Source: Calothrix sp. NIES-2100 (GTDB lineage: Bacteria > Cyanobacteriota > Cyanobacteriia > Cyanobacteriales > Nostocaceae). Taken from it: DNA of 64,000 nt. Shown here piece after piece: positions 37,282 to 45,280 of this stretch (positions are counted from its first letter, which is position 1; each line of letters starts with the position of its first letter). A program made the position numbers and the translations under genes. A model generated the notes under the pieces. The model did not search any database. It was not told where the DNA came from and was given only the letters and a program-made list of their open reading frames with translations. The DNA is taken from assembly GCF_002368195.1 (NCBI RefSeq), contig NZ_AP018178.1, forward strand, positions 7,700,645 to 7,764,644. Reading direction: 5' to 3'.

Positions 37282-38372
37282 AAGTGTATTTGTATGCTTG
37301 CTATTAAACTAGCCTAATTTTTTTCTAGGTTGGTGAGTCTTTTAATCTTAGAACAATGACGCACGCGATCGCCTTGTTATCTCACTTAGGGAAGGGGGAT
37401 GAGGCGGATGTGGTTCAACTTCACGGTAATCGAGCGGAGTCGAGATTCACCAACCGGGGGATGTGGTACGGCTCATAGGTGTCAACTTAACGCGAAACCC
37501 TTGCCAAGACGTTATTTAGAATCAAATTGCCTACCATCACGATCCGCGTTACCCCACCCCAGTTTTGTCTAAAGCCAAAACGTCCCCTCCCCGTTTACGG
37601 GGAGGGGATTAAGGGGAGGGGTAAAACGCTTGTGGGATAAGCCTTTTAACTTAAGTTGACACCAATGGGTACGGCTGCGCTCACCAACCGGGGGACAAGG
37701 GAGACAAATGACTATTGACTATTGACCATTGACTATTGACCATTCCCTCAGAAAATACCAAAGAATCTATTAATTTAGATTTGAATGTATGGCTTTGTGG
37801 AACAATAGATGGCAGGAGTGCTTTGACTCATTTTTGATTTACTATTCCCCTGCAAGTTATCAGGTTCTACTACACTAAGGGTGATCTTGTTGGTAATTAG
37901 GGGTAGTAACCACAAAGCGTGCTGTAAAATTCACAGACTGAAGTCCTGACTACGAACTGAACTCACTGATTAACCATGCCATTATACCGTTCAGTTGCCG
38001 AATCTTTTAACGTCAATAGTGGTAATTGGTAACTATTAGTTTTTGTCAGGTAATTGACAATTGTTTGCTCATCTGTAAAGCAAATAATTCCTGTTCGTCC
38101 TTTATCTTAGATCGTTAGTCATTTATGTTGACTCATGACTAATGACTAATGACTAATGACCAATGACAAATGACTATTAATGTTTTTTTGTATTGTGTCT
38201 AACAGATGTCAGCCACGCTGTACAATACGAAATTGCCCCACAGCTTCATCAACAGTAGGGCAAAGGACAGTTAAGCACTGCTCGTAGTCTGTCCTAGCTG
38301 AGTAAGGTTTTTCCTTGCTTTTGTGACGCTTTATGTTGTGTCCATTTGCGTTGTAATTCTTCATAAAACTTT
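37282..38372. other. Repeat-filled divergent region between prfC and hemB
   Basis: About 1.1 kb. Contents: a GGTAATCGAGCGGAGTCGAG-type dispersed repeat, a MITE-like element (37478-37663), TTGACTA heptamers (37709-37742), a half copy of the 47-bp repeat (37936-37957), ACTAATG heptamers (38134-38160), and a TTGCCC/GGGCAA hairpin (about 38233-38260) in the likely hemB leader. No gene seen. Confidence 0.6.
37478..37663. mobile_element. MITE-like element (186 bp)
   Basis: Perfect 13-bp terminal inverted repeats GGTGTCAACTTAA and TTAAGTTGACACC. The interior has a GGGGAGGGG-type palindromic segment and no coding capacity. Flanks GGTACGGCT appear on both sides, suggesting insertion into, or duplication of, an older repeat. 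Confidence 0.65.
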
Positions 38373-39353
38373 ATGTTTCCAACTCACCGCCCCCGCCGTC
38401 TGCGAAACCATCCCCAACTGCGCCGAATGGTACGCGAAACTGTTTTATCAACTAGTGATTTGATTTACCCCTTATTTGCAGTACCAGGTGAGGGAATTGC
38501 TAATGAAGTAAAATCTATGCCTGGTGTTTACCAACTTTCGGTAGACAAAATTGTTGAAGAGGCCAAGGAAGTTTATGACTTAGGAATTCCGGCAATCATT
38601 CTATTTGGTATTCCCGCCGATAAAGATGTAGATGCTACTGGTGCTTGGCATGATTGTGGGATTGTCCAAAAAGCAGCTACTGCGGTGAAGGAAGCAGTAC
38701 CAGATTTAATTGTGGTGGCTGATACTTGTTTATGTGAATACACCAGTCATGGTCATTGTGGTTACTTGCAAGTAGGTGATTTAACAGGGAGAGTTTTAAA
38801 TGACCCCACCCTAGAATTACTCAAAAAAACAGCAGTTTCTCAAGCGAAAGCTGGTGCTGATATTATTGCGCCTTCCGGAATGATGGACGGCTTTGTGCAA
38901 GCTATTCGCGCAGGTTTAGATGAAGCCGGATTTGTGGATACACCGATTATGTCCTATGCGGCTAAATATGCTTCTGCTTATTACGGCCCATTTCGAGATG
39001 CTGCTGATTCTACACCGCAATTTGGCGATCGCAGAACTTACCAAATGGACCCTGGTAACGCCCGCGAAGCGATTAAAGAAATTGAACTCGATATCGCTGA
39101 AGGCGCTGATATGTTGATGGTGAAGCCAGCATTAGCATATATGGATATCATTTGGCGCGTTAAAGAAGCTAGCAACCTTCCTGTTGCTGCCTATAACGTT
39201 TCCGGTGAGTATTCTATGATTAAAGCTGCTGCTCTCAACGGTTGGATTGATGAACAGCGCGTGGTGATGGAAACTTTAACTGGGTTTAAACGTGCTGGTG
39301 CAGATTTAATTTTGACTTACCACGCTAAAGACGCAGCCCGCTGGTTAAAGTAG
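38373..39353 (+). CDS. hemB: Delta-aminolevulinic acid dehydratase (porphobilinogen synthase)
   Basis: Condenses two 5-aminolevulinate molecules to porphobilinogen in tetrapyrrole synthesis, feeding chlorophyll, haem and bilins. 326 residues. Seen: active-site lysines K198 (SYAAKYASA) and K251 (MVKPALAYMD), and the triple-cysteine metal site DTCLCEYTSHGHCG with C119, C121 and C129, i.e. the zinc-binding type and not the Asp-rich magnesium type of plants. No clear ribosome site before the ATG. Confidence 0.97.
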   Translation: MFPTHRPRRLRNHPQLRRMVRETVLSTSDLIYPLFAVPGEGIANEVKSMPGVYQLSVDKIVEEAKEVYDLGIPAIILFGIPADKDVDATGAWHDCGIVQKAATAVKEAVPDLIVVADTCLCEYTSHGHCGYLQVGDLTGRVLNDPTLELLKKTAVSQAKAGADIIAPSGMMDGFVQAIRAGLDEAGFVDTPIMSYAAKYASAYYGPFRDAADSTPQFGDRRTYQMDPGNAREAIKEIELDIAEGADMLMVKPALAYMDIIWRVKEASNLPVAAYNVSGEYSMIKAAALNGWIDEQRVVMETLTGFKRAGADLILTYHAKDAARWLK

Positions 39354-39392
39354 ACTAAGTAAATAATATAGAGCGATCGCTAATCTGTGAAC

Positions 39393-39452
39393 TAATCTCA
39401 CGCATAGGTACAAAGGTGCAAATGAGTATTTTGGTATCTAGGCGTGAGATTA
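39393..39452. terminator. Inverted repeat after hemB
   Basis: TAATCTCACGC (39393-39403) and GCGTGAGATTA (39442-39452), perfect 11-bp arms with a 38-base loop, followed by TTGTTTTG. Position 40 bp after hemB suggests a terminator, but the large loop is unusual. Confidence 0.45.
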
Positions 39453-40270
39453 TTGTTTTGTGCTATTGGCAGAATGTGACCATCTGGACTGAAGCGAAGT
39501 GTGGTTCAATGGGCATTGGGCATTGGTAATTTCTAGGACTATGCCTTTCAAGGTGCATAAAAATTCTCCAAATAACGCAAAAGTAAAAAGTTAAAAGGCA
39601 CTCATAAAGAAAAAGAAAAATGGTGAGCCGCCTAAATTTATTTATGGAATGAAATAAAAAACTCCACCCACGCTCATTGAGTTTTTCATTAGTAAAGTTT
39701 ATACCTGACATTAGACTTTTTTATCCGCTTAATAATTAGCAAAGTAAACCATGAATATTGATTGCAGAGCATGGATTTGTTTAAAGTCTGTATCTTATGC
39801 AACCAAATAATTTTTGAAAAATTTTAAGTATAAGCAACTACGATAGATGGACTATTTTTGTAACTAAATTAACTTGAGCATGAATATATTTAATCTTTGC
39901 TCATTCAGAGTACTGATGCTCATAGGTGTTAAATAATGCTTAAAAATAGAGCAATACATAACAAGAGTAGTTGAATTTTGATCGCTAAACACATCTATCA
40001 GACGACAGATTAGCAAACTCGGCATTAAGTTAAGATTTTTCTATCGCAAGTATTAGATATAAATATAGCAGCGTATATATAAAGAAATTAAATAAACATA
40101 CGGTGTCAGAAAGTATATTTCCACCAGTAGATGCACAAATTCATTTGACTTATTAAATTAGAATAAAGTTTAATTAAAGTTCTTAAATGATTCCCTTAAA
40201 GTGCTAGGCACAAACTTTGAATTGATTTGCCTGTGTCTGTAAGCTTTTTTACAATCAACAACAACAAACT
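39453..40270. other. Gene-free stretch before the glycosyltransferase
   Basis: About 820 bp, AT-rich after 39700. A short GGGCATT heptamer pair near 39508 is the only repeat. The reverse-strand frame at 39463-39711 has no family features and I do not accept it. Probable long promoter or leader of the glycosyltransferase. Confidence 0.45.
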
Positions 40271-41608
40271 ATGAACGCTACCACTGAAAAACGCATCGCT
40301 TTGATTTCAGTTCACGGAGACCCAGCGATTGAAATTGGTAAGGAAGAGGCTGGCGGACAAAATGTTTACGTCCGCCAAGTAGGTGAAGCACTAGGGCGGT
40401 TGGGATGGAAAGTAGATATGTTTACCCGCCAAGTGAGTGCGGCACAAGAGAAGATTGTTCAACATAGCGAAAATTGTCGCACCATCAGATTGACCGCAGG
40501 GCCTGTGGAGTTTGTACCTCGAGATGATCTTTTTGGCTACTTACCGGAATTTATAGATCATTTTTTGGCATTCCAACGAGAAAATGGCATTACCTATCAA
40601 TTGATTCACACTAACTACTGGCTATCCAGCTGGGTAGGGATGCAATTGAAGAAGATTCAAGGTAGTAAACAGGTTCACACATACCACTCTTTAGGAGCAG
40701 TCAAATACAACACTATAGAAGTAATTCCGGCAATTGCAACTAAGCGATTAGCAGTAGAAAAAGAGGTGTTGGAGACAGCAGAAACTATTGTGGCAACGAG
40801 TCCTCAAGAAAAGCAACATATGCGATCGCTCGTTTCCACTAAAGGTAAGATTGACATTATTCCCTGCGGTACAGATATTCAGCAGTTTGGATCTGTCGAT
40901 CGCCAAGCCGCAAGAGCTAAATTGGGTATAGATCCAGAGGCGAAGGTGGTATTGTATGTAGGACGATTTGACCCTCGTAAAGGTATAGAAACCGTAGTCC
41001 GTGCAGTCGGAGGGTCAAAATTGCGCGATTCGCAAAAACTCCAGTTAATTATCGGTGGTGGTAGTACTCCAGGTAATAGTGATGGGATAGAACGCGATCG
41101 CATCGAAGGTATTATCAATGAATTAGGCATGAACGACATTACCACCTTACCCGGTCGTCTGTGTCAGACAATTCTACCCACATATTACGCTGCGGCTGAT
41201 GTTTGCGTTGTTCCCAGTCACTATGAACCCTTTGGACTAGTGGCGATTGAAGCAATGGCTAGTGGTACACCGGTAGTAGCTAGTGATGTGGGTGGACTTC
41301 AGTTTACTGTAGTTCCAGAAGAAACTGGTTTATTAGCACCACCACAAGATGTAGAAGCTTTTAGAGAAGCTATCGACCGAATTTTGATAAATCCCCAATG
41401 GCGCGATGAATTGGGTAAAGGCGCTAGAGAACGGGTGATTCGGAAGTTTAGTTGGGATGGTGTCGCATCTGATCTGAGTGAACTATACACCCAACTTTTA
41501 GAACAGCCTGTAGCAAAATCTTTAGTAGAGACATTGGAGCAAACCTTAGAAAAGCCAGCCGTACCACCTGCGGTAGAATCTCCCAAAGCAGCGGCTTTAC
41601 TGAGCTAA
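40271..41608 (+). CDS. GT4-family glycosyltransferase
   Basis: 445 residues, GT-B fold, retaining type. Seen: N-terminal ALISVHGDPAIEIGKEEAGGQNVYVRQV (Gly-rich donor/acceptor loop), HTNYWLS, HTYHSLG, VATSPQE, the C-terminal GRFDPRKGI and the nucleotide-sugar EPFGLVAIEAMASGTPVVAS with its E-x7-E. Sequence style is like sucrose-phosphate synthase and inositol-glycosyl transferases, so NDP- or UDP-sugar transfer is expected, but donor and acceptor are not determinable. A Pro/Ala-rich tail from about residue 415 is extra. Stand-alone gene. Confidence 0.85.
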   Translation: MNATTEKRIALISVHGDPAIEIGKEEAGGQNVYVRQVGEALGRLGWKVDMFTRQVSAAQEKIVQHSENCRTIRLTAGPVEFVPRDDLFGYLPEFIDHFLAFQRENGITYQLIHTNYWLSSWVGMQLKKIQGSKQVHTYHSLGAVKYNTIEVIPAIATKRLAVEKEVLETAETIVATSPQEKQHMRSLVSTKGKIDIIPCGTDIQQFGSVDRQAARAKLGIDPEAKVVLYVGRFDPRKGIETVVRAVGGSKLRDSQKLQLIIGGGSTPGNSDGIERDRIEGIINELGMNDITTLPGRLCQTILPTYYAAADVCVVPSHYEPFGLVAIEAMASGTPVVASDVGGLQFTVVPEETGLLAPPQDVEAFREAIDRILINPQWRDELGKGARERVIRKFSWDGVASDLSELYTQLLEQPVAKSLVETLEQTLEKPAVPPAVESPKAAALLS

Positions 41609-41713
41609 TTAGGTTCTGATACAACAACATTGAAACAGTCCTAAGACAAGAGTCATTTGTTATTTGTCCGCAAGTTTTTCGAGTATAACTATCCAAATTA
41701 TTCTTGAACAACA

Positions 41714-41746
41714 AGATACCCAACTTCTTAAAGAAGTTGGGTATCT
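41714..41746. terminator. Near-perfect 16-bp hairpin after the glycosyltransferase
   Basis: AGATACCCAACTTCTT / AAGAAGTTGGGTATCT with a single central base, 105 bp after the stop. Same design as the dispersed hairpin at 31499, so it may be a repeat that also ends transcription. Confidence 0.55.
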
Positions 41747-41842
41747 AATGATATTTATATTCACAAACCAAATCCGACTACTAGAGAATGCATAGACGCT
41801 GAGTGGCTTGTCGTAGACATCGCACTGGTAGTAATTTGATGA

Positions 41843-42052
41843 CATCGACCTGTTATGGCATAACATCGCCTTGTTATATTAATACATCGACCTGTTATGG
41901 CATAACATCGCCTTGTTATATTAATACATCGCCCTGTTATGGCATAACATCGCCTTGTTATATTAATACATCGACCTGTTATGGCATAACATCGCCTTGT
42001 TATATTAATACATCGACCTGCAATTGAATTGCATCGCCCTGCATTGCTATCA
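41843..42052. repeat. Ten-unit 21-bp repeat array with internal palindromes
   Basis: Ten adjoining 21-mers, each starting CATCG(A/C)C(C/T)TG. Odd units continue into TGTTATGGCATAACA, a 15-bp palindrome with a central base; even units into TGTTATATTAATACA (imperfect); unit nine into TGCAATTGAATTGCA (perfect). A degenerate unit precedes at about 41818. The rightward frame is open across it because 21 is a multiple of 3, but codon content is monotonous and I do not consider it coding. Confidence 0.9.
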
Positions 42053-42054
42053 CA

Positions 42055-42235
42055 CAGATCTGATCCCGTAATCCCGCCGTCACCCTCGAAGGGTAGGTGG
42101 GCTTTGTAGCGATAGCCCCAGGCTACTGGTTCCTGCGGGCGTTATTTTGGGTAAGCGAAAGAACTTGTTTGATCCCAATTGAGGGATTAGATTCACTATT
42201 CGCCAGCAACATCCTTTGAAAAGTCGCAGATCTAA
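42055..42235 (+). other. Possible structured RNA or leader upstream of rqcH
   Basis: Helices visible by eye: CCCGC/GCGGG (42073-42077 with 42135-42139) enclosing hairpin ACCC-TCGAA-GGGT (42082-42094) and hairpin TAGCC-CCA-GGCTA (42113-42125); ATCCC/GGGAT near 42171-42187; AGATCT at both ends (42056, 42227). The size of about 180 nt would fit 6S-like RNA, but no consensus was recognised. Strand assumed. Confidence 0.3.
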
Positions 42236-42280
42236 ATTGCATAGGTTGATAATGCTCGTGCCTTGTTAGTCGATACATTA

Positions 42281-42401
42281 GACCTATTGCAAAAAGCACT
42301 TTTGCAATAGGGGGAAAAGGGACTCATGTTAAAGGGGAAGGGGACAATACAGAACCTTTTCCCCTTCCCCTTTCCCCTTTTCCCGACTTATGCAAGAAGT
42401 C
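42281..42401. mobile_element. MITE-like element with TA flanks (121 bp)
   Basis: Ends GACCTATTGCAAAA and (reverse strand) GACTTCTTGCATAA, flanked by TA at 42279-42280 and 42402-42403. Left end forms its own hairpin CCTATTGCAAAA-AGCAC-TTTTGCAATAGG. Interior is a purine-rich/pyrimidine-rich pair (GGGGAAGGGG / CCCCTTCCCC). Confidence 0.65.
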
Positions 42402-42491
42402 TATTTTTTGGGGCAAGGAAACCCGATCCATCAGGTATGGCACAATGAAGACTATACTAGCATCGACGTTTGAAGCCAATGGCTAACTGTT

Positions 42492-44219
42492 GTGCAACCA
42501 CTAGACTTTACCGCTCTCACAGCTGCTTGTAGCGAAATCCGCAATTACTGGCTACCATCCCGAACGGAACAGGTTCACCAGCGCGATCGCTATACTATCT
42601 CAGTAGCATTACGTACTCTAAAACAGCGGGGTTGGCTAGAAATTTCTTGGCATCCCCAAGCTGCACGTATTTGCATTGGCGATCCGCCACCAAGAACACC
42701 AGACACTTTTACCTTTAGCCAACAACTTATACATCAGTTGGGTGGTTTAGCACTGATAGGCATTGAAGCGATCGCACCTTGGGAGCGTGTTATTGATTTA
42801 CAATTTGCTCGTCGTCCCGGAGAAAGCCCTTTATATCACGTCTACGCGGAAATTATGGGCAAATATAGCAATGTCATCCTCACCGATGCGAGCAATTCGA
42901 TTATCACCGCAGCCCATCAAGTTAGTCAGCAACAATCAAGTGTCCGGCCGATTCAAACCGGACAACTCTATGAAACACCACCCAAACTCACAGGCCCAGT
43001 TCCCAGTGTGAACGAATCACAAGAACGTTGGCAAGAGCGAGTTAGTTTAGTACCAGGAGCGATTAAGCGCCAGTTACTCAAAAGTTATAGTGGTTTGAGT
43101 GCAGCACTGGTAGAATCAATGGTGCGATCGGCAAACATAGCACCGGAAATCAATACCGATAGTCTTAGTTCTGAAGATTGGCAACGATTATTTGCCCAAT
43201 GGCAAGAATGGTTAGAAGCTTTAAAAAATGAAAAGTTTGATCCAGCCTGGACTTCAGACGGCTATACTGTAATGGGTTGGGGTGGAATTAAACCAGCCAA
43301 GAACATCCAAGAATTACTCAACCGTTACTACAGCGATCGCCTCAATGAACAAGTATTTGCCCAACTGCGCCATCAGCTGACTCAAAAGCTGAATAATATT
43401 TTGGCAAAATTACGGCTGAAAGGTAACACCTTTAGCGAACGCTTACAGCAATCAGATCGCGCTGATGAATATCGCCAAAAAGCTGATTTATTGATGGCTC
43501 ACCTGCAAAACTGGGAAGCGGGGATGAAAGAAATTATTATCCCAGATTTTGAGACAGGTACACCAATTGCGATCGCTCTGCAACCAGATAAAAATGCTGT
43601 CCAAAATGCCCAAGGCTTATATAAACAACATCAAAAGCTCAAACGTGCGCGGGCGGCGGTAGAACCCCTACTGAGGGAAGTAAATGGCGAAATTGAATAT
43701 TTAGAACAAGTAGAAGCCGCGATCGCCCAAATCGATCAATACCAAACACCAGAAGACTTACAAGCGCTGGAAGAAATCCGCGATGAACTAATTGGACAAA
43801 AGTATCTAGAAGATCCAGAATACCGCGATCGCAGTAACAATGAAACCAAGAGCAACTTTCATCGTTACCTTACCCCCAGTGGTTTTGAAGTCTTAATCGG
43901 TCGTAATAACCGCCAGAATGACCAATTGACCTTTCGTGTCGCTGGAGATTACGATTTGTGGTTTCATGCTCAAGAAATTCCCGGTAGCCATGTGTTGCTG
44001 CGTTTAGAACCAGGCGCTGTCCCCGAAGAAACTGATTTACAATTTACAGCTAACCTTGCTTCTTACTACAGCCGCGCTCGACAAAGTGACCAAGTGCCAG
44101 TAGTCTATACTCAGCCCAAGTACGTCTACAAACCCAAAGGCGCTAAACCAGGAATCGCCATTTACAAACAAGAACGCATTATCTGGGGTAAACCACAATT
44201 AATGCTTAATGGTCAGTAG
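42492..44219 (+). CDS. rqcH: Rqc2/NFACT homologue RqcH
   Basis: Ribosome-associated quality-control factor; bacterial RqcH binds stalled 50S subunits and adds alanine tails to nascent chains (family knowledge). 575 residues. Seen: NFACT-N start MQPLDFTALTAACSEI, then RPGESPLYHVYAEIMGKYSNVIL, a central coiled coil (about 340-440), and NFACT-R at about 455-570 with FEVLIGRNNRQND, DLWFHAQEIPGSHVLLR and VYTQPKYVYKPKGAKPG. Start is GTG 42492, matching the family N-terminus. The final NGQ and stop derive from STRR sequence that begins there. Ordinary housekeeping gene otherwise. Confidence 0.9.
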   Translation: MQPLDFTALTAACSEIRNYWLPSRTEQVHQRDRYTISVALRTLKQRGWLEISWHPQAARICIGDPPPRTPDTFTFSQQLIHQLGGLALIGIEAIAPWERVIDLQFARRPGESPLYHVYAEIMGKYSNVILTDASNSIITAAHQVSQQQSSVRPIQTGQLYETPPKLTGPVPSVNESQERWQERVSLVPGAIKRQLLKSYSGLSAALVESMVRSANIAPEINTDSLSSEDWQRLFAQWQEWLEALKNEKFDPAWTSDGYTVMGWGGIKPAKNIQELLNRYYSDRLNEQVFAQLRHQLTQKLNNILAKLRLKGNTFSERLQQSDRADEYRQKADLLMAHLQNWEAGMKEIIIPDFETGTPIAIALQPDKNAVQNAQGLYKQHQKLKRARAAVEPLLREVNGEIEYLEQVEAAIAQIDQYQTPEDLQALEEIRDELIGQKYLEDPEYRDRSNNETKSNFHRYLTPSGFEVLIGRNNRQNDQLTFRVAGDYDLWFHAQEIPGSHVLLRLEPGAVPEETDLQFTANLASYYSRARQSDQVPVVYTQPKYVYKPKGAKPGIAIYKQERIIWGKPQLMLNGQ

Positions 44220-44435
44220 TCAGTTGTCAGTAGTCAGTTGTCAGTTGTCAGTTGTCCAGAAGGTAATAAGCATTTATTATTTCTCCTTGTCCTCCTTGTC
44301 CTCCTTGTCCTCCTTGTCTCCCTCATCTCCCTCATCTCCCTCATCTCCCTCATCTCCCTCATCTCCCTCATCTCCCTCATCTCCCTCATCTCCCTCATCT
44401 CCCTCATCTCCCTCATCTCCCTCATCTCCCTCATC
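44214..44435. repeat. STRR heptamers followed by 9-bp tandem array
   Basis: TCAGTTG/TCAGTAG heptamers (44214-44258), then CTCCTTGTC four times (44283-44318) and CTCCCTCAT about thirteen times (44317-44433), nearly perfect. Reading frames through it give only Ser-Pro or Met-Arg-Glu repeats and are rejected as genes. The following stretch to 45212 is AT-rich with no gene seen. Confidence 0.9.
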
Positions 44436-45212
44436 AGAGCGTGAATTCTGCTGCAAGATAGAGGTTAATACCCGGAAACACTATCTTTTTTTTGTAAATT
44501 TTTACGAAAAAACTGTGTTGACTGCTACAATATTGTTAAGAAAAGTTGCCCGTTGTATTTTGGGAACGCGCAACTGGGTTTTAACTCTATTGAGAAGACA
44601 ACGCGGAAAATATTTTATAGACCAGCTGTGGGAGGCTGGTCATTTTTTTATATTTATTCCCATCATGATAGAAATACATAGGTAGGGGTATAGCAAATTC
44701 CGCTTTATCTCTACGATAAATCCCTACATATCATGCTTTTAGTGAATTCGGATAACTTGTCAGCCACAGTGATTTACTGACATATTTTCAGTAATTTCCG
44801 CAATTTTTACTGGGTCTAAGTTAAATTCAGTAGACATTGTATGTCTTGTTTTCCTGAAAAGGTGTCAGTGATACTAAATTTCACTGAAACATTCAACAAA
44901 TTCTAGCTTTATGAATACAAGTACTTTCATTAATTTACCTATAAATACTGAAAATAAATCGAGAATAATAGATGTTAAACTATTTTTATAGAAACACTTG
45001 ATTGTATCTTCAGAGTTTTGTGAGAAAAATATTTGTTTTGTAAAAAATATTGCTAACCTCTACACAATTATTTACTTTATGTGTCAGGGTATAAATATGA
45101 AACAGGCAACATCAAGCCATGTCTAAACTATTGAAAAGTAAGGAGAAACATTAGGTGAAATGATTCCCTGAGATAAGACGAGAAAAAACGGTAACTTTGG
45201 GTAAAAAATCTC

Positions 45213-45232
45213 ACCCAGCATTGCTGCTGGGT
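45213..45232. terminator. Hairpin after the porin gene
   Basis: ACCCAGCA, loop TTGC, TGCTGGGT. On the minus strand it is followed by GAGATTTTTT, so it fits a terminator for the porin gene (stop 45281); the plus strand also has TTTACTATTTTT after it. STRR AGTCAAC heptamers (45248-45277) lie between. Confidence 0.75.
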
Positions 45233-45280
45233 TTTACTATTTTTATAGTCAACAGTCAACAGTCAACAGTCAACAGTCCC

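Noticed and set aside
39463..39711. Reverse-strand 82-codon frame after hemB
   Set aside because: Runs into a heptamer repeat, no ribosome site, no recognisable protein features.
41803..42027. 74-codon open frame across the 21-bp repeat array (TSTCYGITSPCYIN units)
   Set aside because: It is open only because the repeat length is a multiple of three; no ribosome site or conserved start, and the DNA symmetry explains it better.
41843..42052. Possible CRISPR array
   Set aside because: Units adjoin without unique spacers and no cas genes are near.
44209..44685. Ser-Pro-rich and Met-Arg-Glu-rich open frames over the 9-bp array
   Set aside because: Translation of a simple tandem repeat on both strands; no signal peptide, start site or domain.
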